Positions 11,540 to 22,373 of a stretch of 64,000 nt of DNA are shown here, piece by piece (position 1 is the first letter of the stretch; the number at the start of each line of letters is the position of its first letter). The translations under genes and the position numbers were made by a program. The DNA comes from Sphaerolaimus hirsutus (taxonomy: Eukaryota > Nematoda > Chromadorea > Monhysterida > Sphaerolaimidae), in NCBI GenBank assembly GCA_964036195.1, contig OZ038458.1:22581832-22645831 (forward strand), in the 5' to 3' direction. Below the pieces are notes generated by a model, which saw only the letters and a list, made by a program, of their open reading frames with translations, was not told the origin of the DNA and searched no databases.

Positions 11540-11552
11540 CACAAAAAAAGCA
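11540..11552 (-). terminator. Pol III T-run terminator of tRNA-Ser
   Basis: On the transcribed strand the tRNA is followed within five bases by CTTTTTTTG, the normal RNA polymerase III stop. Confidence 0.75.
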
Positions 11553-11554
11553 TT

Positions 11555-11636
11555 CGCAGCGGGCAGGATTCGAACCTGCGCGGGGAAACCCCAATGGATT
11601 TCTAGTCCATCGCCTTAACCGCTCGGCCACCGCTGC
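11555..11636 (-). tRNA. tRNA-Ser (anticodon AGA)
   Basis: On the minus strand, acceptor GCAGCGG pairs with CCGCTGC, with discriminator G. The gene has TGGCCGAGCGG (box A region), the anticodon loop CTAGAAA giving AGA, a long variable arm GGGGTTTCCCCG, and GGTTCGAATCC (box B). The variable arm and GAGCGG D-loop are typical of class II serine tRNAs. A T7 run just past the 3' end (11543-11549) can stop RNA polymerase III. It has no intron and looks functional. Confidence 0.96.
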
Positions 11637-11639
11637 TCA

Positions 11640-12211
11640 CATTTGTATAGACTTTTACAGTTGTCATTTTGGTGAAATGTCATCGAAATTGTCATTTGAA
11701 TTTGTCGTGAACTAGAATTTTGTGTATTCTGTTGGGTTCAGTTTCGTGTATCCGCGCGCTGTCAGAGAAATCGAGTGAATTGTCGGACAAAATTTACCAT
11801 ATTTCTTATAATATAAGATCGCTTCTAACTTTTTTACGAGCTCGAGCCGTCTGCATCAGAATCCAAAAGTGCATAATCCAAACACTTTTATAACATGATC
11901 CCAACAAAAATGAGGCAAAATGTAAACCTTTCATGTGCAACCAACTGCAGCATAATCTAAACAAAATCAGGCAGAATCCAAACAAAAACCAAGCAAAATT
12001 CTAACAAAAATCTAGTAAAATCCGAGAGCCTTTCAACCAATAAATTTGCATGGAAAAAAGTTTTTACGTTTTTTTGGATTTTGAAAAAAAAGTGAAAAAG
12101 ACTTTTTTCCATGCATTTGTTTTTGACATTAAACAGCCACCAAAAAAGCAGCGATGCATGGAATGTGCTAAAAATCAATGTGCTGCACAAAGACAACTCA
12201 GTTGAGGACAT
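11640..12211. other. No gene seen
   Basis: AT-rich. It contains AATCCAAACAAAA-type words (11870-12010) and a short hairpin of AAAAAGTTTTTACG and its complement near 12055-12110. Confidence 0.35.
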
Positions 12212-14356
12212 GGTATACCCAACGATGGAAAAAACACAGAAATTGAACACAGAAACTCATTGAGTTTCTGTGTTTTTGTTTTACACAGAAACACGGAAAC
12301 TCACAAATTTTGAAAAACTCAAAACTAAAATGAGTTTTTTTGGAGAACACAGAAACACAGAAACACGGAAACACAGAAAAGTTTTTTGAGTTTTGAGTTT
12401 TTTTCGGCGAAGTGGTTGAACACATTTTCAGAATGCACATGAATTCAGTTAAACTAAACAAAATAAGATATGCATGTATAGCATGTAAATATGTACATAA
12501 TGTATACATATTTTATGATGGAACAAAAAATAAATTAAAGATGGCATGCACATCTCCTGGTGGACATGTTTAAATATAGTTGTACACTACCGTGCATAAT
12601 AGTGCGGAATGTGGTACCATGCATTGTTCTGGTGACACTCCAGCACAGAAAAGCATGGCTGCCAAGTAAATATGCATTCGTTTGATGCACATGAGTGCTG
12701 ACAACACGCATACCAAAAATTAATTTTCTATTTTACTCATGAGCCATTCTAGAACAAACAATTTGTACACATCTCACTTTGTTCATCGTGCATAATAGTC
12801 CGGAAAATGCCATTAAATCTACTCTGAGTTGAAAAATTTTCGTTAAAAAGCTAATGGTGAGATGGAGAGGATGATTCGCAACATAAATGCCAGAAAATAT
12901 CACCCTTTTTACCTCCAGGTAATGCTTTATAAGAAAAATGTTCACAATTGAGTACCATCACCTGGTAGCAATTGCTACCAAATAGATGAATGGGGCACTA
13001 TTATTTGCTCATAAGCAGGTTTTTAATGAACATAATACGTTGACCAGAATGTATATCTTATCTATAAAATGATGTAAGGGGGCTAATAAGTTATTTGAAC
13101 TATAAATAAGCACCCACACAAAACTGCACTCACATGGCACTGGCACTACAACACAAAAACTGACATACCAACCATGTACAACCACACGTAGCTGAGATTG
13201 GACTGGCACACAACTTAGGGCATTCATGAGGGTACTTGACCATATAACTCACAAAGTACATATGAGTCTAGTTAAATCATGTTCTTAAGCCAAATGAATA
13301 TGTAGAAATTTTCTACATTTTCAGGAACAAATTTGATGAATCTCATCATCAAAATTTTTGGCCTAAGAACAAATATTTTCTGTTCATCAAGGTATACTGT
13401 AGGTACTGTATCTAGGTACCCCCAAGTGTCTTCTAAATGATAAACAATTCAAAACACAAATGCACAGTTTGAAGATGTCCAGCTTGCATATTACTGGCCC
13501 ATACCATGGGAAACAAGCATTGTCACATTCATTTGGTTTTATCTTTTAAGATGAGATATAACGTAAATATGGGAATGTTTACTGAAATTTTATATTGTGA
13601 ATCATCCCCTCCATCTCACCATTAGCTTTTCAACGAAAAATGTTCAACTCAGAGTAGATTGTATGGCATTTTCCGGACTATTATGCACGAAGAACAAAGT
13701 GAGATGTGTACAAATTGTTTGTTCTAGAATGGCTCATGAGTAAGATAGAATATTAATTTTTGGTATGCGTGTTGTCAGCACTCATGTGCATCAAACGAAT
13801 GCATATTTACTCGGCAGCCATGCTTTTCTGCATTGGAGTGTCACCAGAACAATGCATGGTACCACATTCCGCACTATTATGCACGGTAGTGTAGTTCAAA
13901 TCAATTCCGTAGTCTTCCATACAGTGCACATTCATTGAAGAATTTTGGAGAAGTGCGTAAATTGTCGTTTGTGAGCATTTTGTTGATGCTGGTGTTGCGA
14001 TGTGGGTGGATGTCCTCATTGAGGACATTTTTATGGACTTTTTCGACACTTGAAGGAATACACATACGTTATGTGGGGTTAAAACATGTGCAAAACCAAT
14101 ATTTTATAAGAAAACCACTTCAAAATGCTGTAAATCAGAATTTTTTGGGGAAAAACTCAAGTTTTTTTGACAAAAACTCGAGTTTTTTAGAAAAAAAACT
14201 CAAAAAACTCGAGTTTTAACAAAAAACACAGAAATAAAAACAGAGTTACTCAAGTTTTTTTCGAAAAACCCCCTCAAAACACAGGTATTCATTTTTGAAA
14301 AACTCAAAACACAGAAAGTGTTTTTTTTGGAGAACTTACCCATCGTTGGGTATACC
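12212..14356. mobile_element. Outer inverted-repeat element of a nested pair
   Basis: GGTATACCCAACGATGG at 12212-12228 is matched by its exact complement at 14340-14356. Next to both ends lie GAAACACAGAAACTC-type direct repeats (12230-12400 and 14150-14330) in mirrored orientation. A complete second element sits inside (12585-13891), so this one inserted first. Confidence 0.7.
12585..13891. mobile_element. Tc1-like inverted-repeat element, non-autonomous
   Basis: It begins CACTACCGTGCATAATAGTG and ends with the complement, flanked by TA (12583-12584 and 13892-13893). The arms are about 290 bp each and nearly identical. The interior of about 700 bp has no transposase frame. TA duplication plus these termini point to the Tc1/mariner superfamily. 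Confidence 0.8.
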
Positions 14357-14359
14357 TGG

Positions 14360-14579
14360 TGCCAGAAGCGAAAAATGAGAAGTGGAATGGCAAAGGTAAA
14401 GTGAATTGGCAAAAGCAAAGTAAAATGGCAAGTGAATTGGCAAAAGCGAAGTAAAAAAATAAAAAGTGATTTCCCTTCGCTTTTGCCAATTTCCTTCTCA
14501 ATTCACTTGCCGTTTGATTTCGCCTTTGCGCTTTTACTTCGCCTTTGCCATTTCACTTCTCATTTTGCGGAACTGGCTC
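14360..14579. mobile_element. CTGG-site MITE, GAAGTGAATTGGCAAA subtype
   Basis: It sits between CTGG (14356-14359) and CTGG (14580-14583). The left TGCCAGAAGCG and right CGGAACTGGCTC ends are inverted. The arms hold AAAATGGCAAGTGAATTGGC words and their complement. This copy abuts the outer element's right terminus. Confidence 0.7.
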
Positions 14580-14867
14580 CTGGTCACAGGTCACAACTCA
14601 CAAGCACCCCTCCATTGGTGCATACTAGGGGGGGGGGGGTTGTCCCCAAACTACACCAACCGTATTTCTTCTAACAGAATGTTATACCTCCAATAGAACG
14701 GCAGGTTTAGACATGTTTCTGCGCTGACGAAAAGAATACAATGGCAGCGTCCAATAGAATGGCACATAGAATAGAACGGCAGGTAGAGATCATGGTGGAA
14801 GCGGCGTGGGAAATGAGCCGGGCGCCCACCTGCGCATTGCACCACTGCCCCACTTTGAACCACTTAT

Positions 14868-15115
14868 ACTCGGCGTACATGATACTCTGCCCTCGCAGTC
14901 ATTTATGTCTCGTGTTGGAAGCGTGCCAATGATTGTTAAGTCATGCGATTTCCGTAAAAAGATGAAAAAAATTCATCGATGTGAATATGTTAATGAATTA
15001 CATGATAACAACAATCAATTTTGTCATCTTTTTATGAAACTCGCACGCACTAACCATCGTTGGCACACTTCCAGCGGGAACCACGCGTGCAGGGTGTAAA
15101 GTAACCGGAGTATAT
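14868..15115. mobile_element. TATACTCGG-ended MITE copy
   Basis: It starts TATACTCGGCGTACATGATA and ends GTAAAGTAACCGGAGTATA, with the GTTGGAAGCGTGCCAATGAT interior typical of the family. A partial copy follows at about 15346-15580. Confidence 0.68.
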
Positions 15116-15639
15116 ACTCGGCGGACAGGATGAACTTGCCAGATAACCGCTCAGGTTATGTACTTGTGTACCGTCAAATATTTTGTATTGTGTACTGTTT
15201 TACGTGATTACTAGGTTACCGGTAGCGTTCCTTTTAAAATCCAACTGTTTATATTGTCGCACCGTCTTTTCGTCTCGTTTTCTTTATATTAGTATGCCCG
15301 TGACTTGTAAAGCCAGCCGTGGTATGTGTGTTAAATAAATAAATAAATGATACTCTGCCCTCGCACTAATTTATGTCTTGTGTTGGAAGCGTGCCAATGA
15401 TGATAAAGAATGGATTTCTGTATCTAAAACGATGAAAGAAATCATCATTGTGAATAAGTAAACGTATAGCGTTATAACAGAGATGACTTTTTCAACTTTG
15501 TATGAAAATCGCATGCGTAAAAAATCGTTGGCACACTTCCAGCGGGAACCACGCGTGCTGGCTGTAAAGTGACTGGAGTATAAGCCAGCGGCAACGAAAC
15601 TGTTTTTGGTGTTGGCTGTTGGGATCCAAGCGCTACACG

Positions 15640-16138
15640 AAGGACCCAGGGGTATCTTGAAGTTTGACCTTCCCGGGGGTTGGGTAGATAGGAAAAATCG
15701 CCCGTCGGAAAATCGCTGAAATTTTTGGGGAGAGGGGCGGCCGTTCGGAGAGCGGCGTTAAGGCTTTTATAGTAGGTTGCGGGGGTTGCTATAAGTAGGC
15801 TTTTCAGGGTGTAAAAAAAGAAGGTAAAATCGCAAAAACGGGGGAATATATAAAATTGGTATTGCTATATATAGCCCAAAATAGGAGAAAATAGGCAAAT
15901 TAACTAATGATTTTGGTCTAAAAAGTATGAAAGTCAGCGATTTTTAGCAACTCATTGGGTAACAATTTCTCCAAGATCTCTCCAGATGGCTGGCCGATTT
16001 GGGGACGGGTTTCAGGAGACAGTAGCCACAAAAATTTCTTTCGGGCAAGATAGATAAATAACCGAGCGGCCTCTGGGATGGATAGATATGTAGCTGGGCG
16101 ATTTGGGGGTAACCTCCACAAAGCGACGTTGGAGACGC
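15640..16138. repeat. CAGGGGTATCTTG / CTATCTATCC repeat
   Basis: It opens with CCAGGGGTATCTTGAAGTTTG and contains GGGATGGATAGATATGTAGCTG-like words. The same pieces occur at 19500-19850 and 24929-25442. A CTGG element interrupts its right end. Open frames here are repeat-derived. Confidence 0.5.
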
Positions 16139-16142
16139 CTGG

Positions 16143-16364
16143 GGCCAGTTCCGCAAATAAATGAGAAGTGAGAAGGGAAATGGCAAAGGCGAAGTAAAAG
16201 CGCAAAGGCCAAGTGAAACGGCTAATGACTTGGCAAAAACGTAACAAAAATAAAAAGTAATTTCTTTTTGCTTTCGCCATTTCACTTGCCAATTCACTTG
16301 CCATTTCACTTTTACTTCGCCTTTGCCATTTCACTTCTCAATTCTCATTTTGCGGAACTGGCAC
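16143..16364. mobile_element. CTGG-site MITE, TTCCGCAAATA subtype
   Basis: CTGG is duplicated at 16139-16142 and 16365-16368. The ends GGCCAGTTCCGC and GCGGAACTGGCAC are inverted. The arms carry AAGTGAGAAGGGAAATGGCA and its complement. Confidence 0.75.
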
Positions 16365-16368
16365 CTGG

Positions 16369-17334
16369 ACAGACCTGATCACCGATGAGCGCGCTCAAAG
16401 TGGGCTCAAACAAAAATTTGGCAAGAAGTCGACAAGTCCACTTAGTTTTGGGCTAAAAGTCGACAAGTCCATCCTCCGCATCCTTTTTTATTGGAAAAAA
16501 CGCAAGAAATGTGATAAGTCCGCAGTGGACGCCATGAGGCAGCTCCAACACCGTCGGGAACATTAACGTTCTCGGGTTCAAGAAGTCGACAAGTCCCTTT
16601 CCCTCCGCAAAACGTACACAAACGTTGAAAAATGCAACAAAAACTGCCATTTATAACATTCTATGGACTTATATATGTACGTAGACAGTATATAACCGGT
16701 TCTAACATAACAGTCAGTGTTCTGTTTCCCCAACCACAAACCGCATTCCGTTCTCTATACAGTAAATTGGGGGGAGAGGTTTATAGGTTCATAGTGCCCA
16801 TTTTGAGGAGGGGAGATTTCGAGGAAATACGGTACTGAAAATCACATTCTACGAACTTGTTAACTTTTAGACTTAAACGCCTCAATCCAAAAACTCACAC
16901 TCAAAACTTCAAAAACAGAAACAGACCATTGCAAGCAGGAAACGCAAACTCGATTGTCCACAATTACATGCCACGCATTTTGTTGGATGCCAGCACCTGC
17001 ATGCTGCAACACTCATGCACTTGGGAAGTAATAATAAATTATGACAAAAGTTTGAATGGATACTGTCAAATATAATATGAAAGGCTCACTTTTCATACAG
17101 CAATAGGTTATGGAAAAAACGTTTTTTTTAAACCCCACCTTTAAAACAGTTTTTATAAATGTCACCCAAAAATTACAAAAGCAGAGAAAGTACTAAAAAT
17201 AGCTCAAAATAGTCAGTGAGACACATTGCCACCTACAAAATCACTAGTGTTCCATCTATAAAAAAAGTATGAAATTAGCGATTTTGAGCGAAAATTGTTG
17301 TATAGTTTCTCTCAAAAAGCGCTCCAGATAGGTA
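16369..17334. other. No gene seen; repeat fragments
   Basis: Contains AAGTCGACAAGTCC direct repeats (16420-16590) and a decayed CCGTATTTC-type right end near 16800-16832. The rest is AT-rich with no supported exon. Confidence 0.35.
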
Positions 17335-18250
17335 CATGGTCCGGCTGAAAAGTCCCCGGGCAGCGCTCGCCATTCGCGCTAGGGGTAAGCTACAGTCATA
17401 AAATTTTGACAGGTTAAGATATCAGGTGTTTTGAGTTTTCACCCAAAATTTCACCGCTCTAGCTCCACCCACTGCGGAACTGTGGGGGTTACAATTTCGG
17501 TCATTTTGTACTGATGTACAAAGGATGCTCTACCTCGATGATGCTTTAAGTTGTGATCATGAAACTTTGGCTAGTGTAAGCCACCAGTGTTGGCAATGTG
17601 CCAGCACTAACCAACATTAGCTATGATATCATAAGCCTAGTTCATAATGGCATTACTGCCACTTCTCTCACTACCAAATTCATCATTCTGCCTCTCCTTC
17701 TCAAGTGGTAAATACAGGATGCATTTTGCATGCACACTGCTGTTGAACACAGGTAATGTGTCCACTACACATTAGTAATGAAACATAGGGAAATTTTAAA
17801 CACATAACTCACTTACTGCACATTTCAAAACAACATTAAAATCACTGCATTACAACATGATCTCAAATGATCAGCGAAAAAATCCATCACAGTTTCCACG
17901 TTTCTTACACATCACCCTGATCTGCATATTAATTTTACCTTAATAGCAATGATGTTGATAAAAGTGTTGAATATTATCAGCACATTACCAACACTGGTGG
18001 CTTACACTAGCCAAAGTTTCACGATCACAACTTAAAGCAGCATTGAGCTAGATAGAGCACCATTTGTACATCAGTACAAAATAACCGAAATTGTAACCCC
18101 CACAGTTCCGCAGTGGGTGGAGCTAGAGGGGTGAAATTTTGGGTGGTAACTCAAAACACATGATATCTCCACCTGTCAAAATTTTATGACCGTAGCTTAC
18201 CCCTAGCGCGAATGGCGAGCACTGCCCGGGGACTTTTCAGCCGAACCATG
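17335..18250. mobile_element. Mariner-like MITE, second copy
   Basis: TA-flanked (17333-17334 and 18251-18252). Termini and about 250-bp arms are nearly identical to the copy at 4080-4996, but the central part is largely inverted relative to the ends. It lies 46 bp upstream of the ABC-transporter exon. Confidence 0.82.
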
Positions 18251-18296
18251 TATATATAGAGTAAACGTAAATACGTTTGACAACTATGGATCGCAG

Positions 18297-18397
18297 GTAC
18301 AACATCCAGTACGGGCACTTGAACGCCAGCAACGCGGAGGTGCAGCAGGCGGCGCACAGTGCAGAAATGCACCACAGCATACTTCGGCTTTCCGCTG
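18297..18397 (+). CDS. ABC transporter exon, ABCB6/7-like half transporter
   Basis: The acceptor CGCAG precedes 18297 and a GT (GTTAAC) follows 18397, giving 101 nt. The translation has YNIQYGHLNAS, then AEVQQAAHSAEMHHSILRL. This matches the stretch between the Q-loop and the LSGGE signature of the nucleotide-binding domain in ABCB6/ABCB7/ATM1-type half transporters (N-I-x-Y-G, then E-V with A-A and I-H). The Walker A and signature exons were not found, so it is either one exon of a gene with long introns or a stranded fragment. An AGTTGTTAAA-type terminus ends directly upstream. Confidence 0.7.
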
Positions 18398-18469
18398 GTT
18401 AACCTCCTTTGTTAATTTTGTCCTTAGCGATGGACATTGCTCACTTGTGGATGACATTGCTGTTAAACT

Positions 18470-18615
18470 CAGAGTTGTTAAAATACCAGTATTTTTGCAA
18501 AGCGTAAGCGTAAGCGTAAATACACTTTCCAAATTTTCAGTATGGATACTTAAAGCGTACGGTACTTTTAAAATACCTGGGAAAGCGTAAATAAAAGCGT
18601 AAGCGTAAAAAATTT
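18470..18615. repeat. AGTTGTTAAAATACC-type fragment
   Basis: CAGAGTTGTTAAAATACCAG followed by AAAGCGTAAGCG words matches the AGTTGTTAAA-ended family. The right terminus is absent. Confidence 0.55.
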
Positions 18616-18733
18616 TAAGAGACGTTTTCTCAGTGAATTCTTTCCAAATCAAGCTCTCAGCGACATTTTTCGGATGTCCACTTAGTAGTCTGCCCTCATA
18701 TGTTGTTTGGCAATTCATCGGCAGCGACACTTA

Positions 18734-18834
18734 CCGTATTTCTTCTAATAGAAGAGCACCGTTCAATTTTGTTCCGTCAACTTTATTTGCCTGCCGTTCT
18801 ATGGGAGGCTGCCGTTCTATTAGAAGAAACACGG
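18734..18834. mobile_element. Short TA-flanked CCGTATTTCTTC element
   Basis: A 101-bp element with ends CCGTATTTCTTCTAATAGAA and TTCTATTAGAAGAAACACGG between TA dinucleotides. It is the shortest clean copy of the AATAGAAG flavour of the CCGTATTTC superfamily. Confidence 0.75.
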
Positions 18835-19109
18835 TAAGTCATCTTTTTATCTTCCAACTTGGAGTTAGTACTGTCGACGGCGACAACATTGTTGTCGGAA
18901 TCCATTTTTGGCCTAAAATTTCTTATCTGAAGCCACGATTTTGCTCGACGACACAGTATTAGCAAGACATTCATACTGCGACACAATTTGTAAATGTGCC
19001 ACTATTTCCAGCACATTACTGCACGCACGCAGTAATTTTTTTGTACGCAGTTTCGTTTACTCTTTTTTTGTGGTTTTATGCTTTTTCAAAAGTGTAGGTA
19101 AAACTGAAC

Positions 19110-19290
19110 AGTGAAAAGCTAAAACTGAACCGAAACTAAAACTGTGAAAAGCTTTTTTACGCTTTTAGTACCCGGGTATTTTGGCCGGGACAGCGTAAAT
19201 AAGCGTACGGGTATTTTATGAAAGCGTTAGCGTAAGTATAAATACCCATTTACCCGGGTATTTCGGGTAAGCGTAAATCTCTACCTACAG
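19110..19290. repeat. GCGTAAAT-rich repeat fragment
   Basis: Contains TACCCGGGTATTT twice and AAAGCGTAAGC words, like 8815-8972. This is a partial AGTTGTTAAA-family copy. Confidence 0.5.
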
Positions 19291-19369
19291 GGCTTGGGAT
19301 TGCCCCCTGCCCCTGGTGACATACTTTCACACAACCAAACATTGACCATTAATACTGATGTTAGAAGCA

Positions 19370-19855
19370 CCAGAAGTTTGGCGCCAAACGTCTGGCATTT
19401 TGTTCCCGGCGCCCTGCAAAAATAGCGCCAAGCGTGCACAATGGCCAAATGCCAATTGCGCCATGGGAAAATGGCACCAAGTACCATGGCCCTTGTACAT
19501 CACTAGGTCAAGGGGTATCTTGAATTTTGACCCTCTGAGTGGTTGGATAGATGGCTGAGCGGCCTTAGGGATAGATAGACAGCTGGAAACAAATTTTGGG
19601 GGTTGGGGGGGTGTAGTGGTTCGGGTTTGATTTGGGGGGGGGGGGTTAGGGGGTAGTAGCCCAAAATTTTGCCTCCAGGATAGATTGCTGAGCGGCCTCC
19701 GGGAAAGATAGATAGCTGGGCTGTTTGGGGGGGGGGGTAACCCATTCCCCATTCGATCTGAGTGGCCTCCGGGATAGATCGATAGCTGGGCGGTTTGGGG
19801 GGGGGGGGGTAACCCCCTCCCCATTCGAGACCCCCGAGTCCCTGACTAGGTCAGT
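19370..19855. repeat. GGCGCC block and CTATCTATCC repeat
   Basis: GCGCC words (19378-19490) run into AGGGGTATCTTGAATTTTGA and three repeats of GAGCGGCCTCCGGGATAGAT with G tracts. Proline-rich open frames on the minus strand are translations of this repeat. Confidence 0.6.
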
Positions 19856-19859
19856 TACA

Positions 19860-20585
19860 ATAAACAAACTGATATTTGGCAGGTTTTCCAAATGACAAAA
19901 ACCCCGCGCGGAAATGATAAGCTGAAAAATAAACGACTAAAAAGCCATGGAAATAAAACACTGCAGCTGATATATAGTCTTCTCAATCCAAATAGTCACA
20001 AACTGTGTAAAATGGCAGATAGTATTTGTCGTGCCCGATAAAATCTAAATAAGGTTGGGGTTGAGTACAAAAAGTATTTTACATTTTAAAAAAGTTCAGT
20101 AATTTTTACAACTCCTGGCAAATACCTAAGCCAAAATCCTGGAGACCCCTGGCAACATGAGAACACTCGGTCTGTCCTTATTAACATATTTTTCATACCA
20201 TACATATTCCAAAGATAGACATAAATACCTAGATACAGTGTGCTTTAATTGTTGTGGCCCGCGTAAAACAAAACAGTTGGCAAGCAAAATTTGTTAAGAA
20301 GACAGATCCGTTTTACTACAATGAGTTGAAAACTAGTTAACACAAATGTGTTTAAAACAGTGATCAGATTATAAAAATGTTTTGATTGTTAACTACAGTG
20401 GCGCAGCCATTACAACAGGCAATGCATGCGTTTAATTCCCCCCCCCCCCCCCCCCTTCAAGTATAAAACTATTCCACGAGGTTCATTTAGATATTTATGT
20501 AGAAATTGAACGGCGATGATACAATGCCAGACAATAGAAGAAATAACGCGCATAGAATATCAATCAAAAAACTTTTCACGCATGA
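19860..20585. other. No gene seen
   Basis: AT-rich, with a 19-base C run at about 20438-20456. No exon or repeat boundary is supported. Confidence 0.35.
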
Positions 20586-20593
20586 ATCATGTG

Positions 20594-21412
20594 CAGGGTT
20601 GGCAAAATCTCAGAAAAAAAATAAAAATAAAATGGAATATTCAAGAATAAAATAAAATAAAATAAAATGGAAAATTTCAGAATAAAAATAAAAATTGTAT
20701 AAAAATTCCAATTTTTGTAAAATTGTATAAAAATTCATATTTTTGTAAAATTGTATCAAAATTCATCTTTTTTGTAAAATTTTATCTCATTGCTTGAGTT
20801 TGTACCTGTTTATTCACGGATCTGGGGGCAGTCCCAATCATTGTAAACTGTCAAATGTCATGTAAAATGTCATGCAAAGTGTCAATTGTCATGACAAATG
20901 TGAAGTAAAGTGTAAATTGTCATGACATGTACAAATTAAAGTATCAATTGTCAAGCAAATTGTGTCCAAATCTTATGTTTTATTTCTAAATCTTATGTTT
21001 TGTATCCAAATTATGTTGTTGTTGAATCCAAATCTTATGTGAACATTTGGATACAAAAACATAAGATTTGGATACAAAACATACTATGGATACAAAAACA
21101 CAAAATTTGGATACACAATTCACACTTTGCATGACATACATACTGCTTGCAACTTTTGAAAAGTAAGGGAAAAATTTGTCACAGGTTTTTCATGTATAGG
21201 TCAATTATAACATTATTCTGGTCTTGCATGCATGATTCTGATTTTTGTAAAATTTTTGCACAATTTTTGTAAAATGTGTCATTTTATTTTATTAATGACT
21301 TTTGGGAATAAAATAAAATAAAATGAAACAAGCATAAAATAAAAATAAATAAAAAATTTTATACAATTTTTATACAATTTTACTAAAATGAATTTTTATA
21401 AAACCAACCCTG
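20594..21412. mobile_element. hAT-type MITE, AATAAAATAAAATGG family
   Basis: Ends CAGGGTTGG and CCAACCCTG, with an exact 8-bp target duplication ATCATGTG at 20586-20593 and 21413-21420. The interior is AATAAAATAAAATGG and ATTGTATAAAAATTC repeats plus an embedded GGGGGCAGTCCCAATC-type sequence of the CTGG family. A second copy is at 60148-61189. Confidence 0.88.
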
Positions 21413-21420
21413 ATCATGTG

Positions 21421-22373
21421 TACAAATTGTTCATTTACATGATTAGAGTTCATTTTATATTATGCAAATGTGGCTAAATGTAAAATTGAAAAAAAACGAA
21501 CTGTGCAGAACACACGGTAAAGCATTTATCGCCTCAATTTTGTGTGTAAAAATGCAGTGCAGAAATGCATACTTGAGATTGAGAACATACGCCGCCATAT
21601 AAAAATTATAGCAGTTATAGTTTCATCGGCACTAGCCTTCCGAAAAATGAGCGTTTTTCGGAAAAAAATAATTTCATGTTCTCTCAGAAAATCGCTCTAA
21701 AAATTAAATTCAATCTCTTTCAAAAACCGCGGAGATAAAAAATGAGAGATTTATCACGAACGATAAATCTCTCCAGAAGAACCCTACGAATATATGATAC
21801 AAGATTTTTTATATTTTCCTATATTTTTTAAAATAAAAAATCACCCGCTATTTTTGAAACGCTAATCGGGCCCAATCTTGCAACTGTATAAACGACAGGA
21901 AAATATATAAGACAAGTGATGAGTGACAAGTAATTTTTATTTTGCGAATTTACTTGTCACTTTGGTTTGCCAGTAAGACATTTACTTGGCACCAGGTAAC
22001 CAGCAATTAATCGAATGTAAATATTTTAAAGGAATGTCTGAAAGCATGGTAAAAATGCTTCACCAAACACGAGGTATTGCGAGATGCAAATGATAGACCA
22101 ACAATAGGATAAAAAACAAGGACACATCATTTTTGAATCAAAATTTAAAAAAAAGTTGAGGAAAACCATTCACAAAAAAGCCTGCAATATGAACCAACAT
22201 AAAATTTTTTTCTCTGAACTCAGCGGTTCAAACGATATCACTTTCAGATACTTCATCTGAAACTCATTTTTAAAAATACATAAAATTATCGATTTTTGAT
22301 GCCAGTTATTGTTTGAACCCCACGTTTCCCTTAAATGCCTAACAAATCGATTTCTGAACAAATCACCCACAAT
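21421..22373. other. No gene seen; 3' flank of zinc-finger gene
   Basis: AT-rich DNA downstream of the minus-strand stop codon at 22374-22376. There is a short TTACTTGTCAC hairpin at about 21915-21965. The open frame at 22170-22370 is not supported by homology. Confidence 0.35.

Noticed and set aside
16857-17075. Plus-strand 72-codon frame
   Set aside because: No recognised motif, splice support or codon pattern beyond chance in this AT-rich stretch.
19327-19824. 165-codon proline-rich frame on the minus strand
   Set aside because: It translates the CTATCTATCC and C-tract repeat found at several other places.
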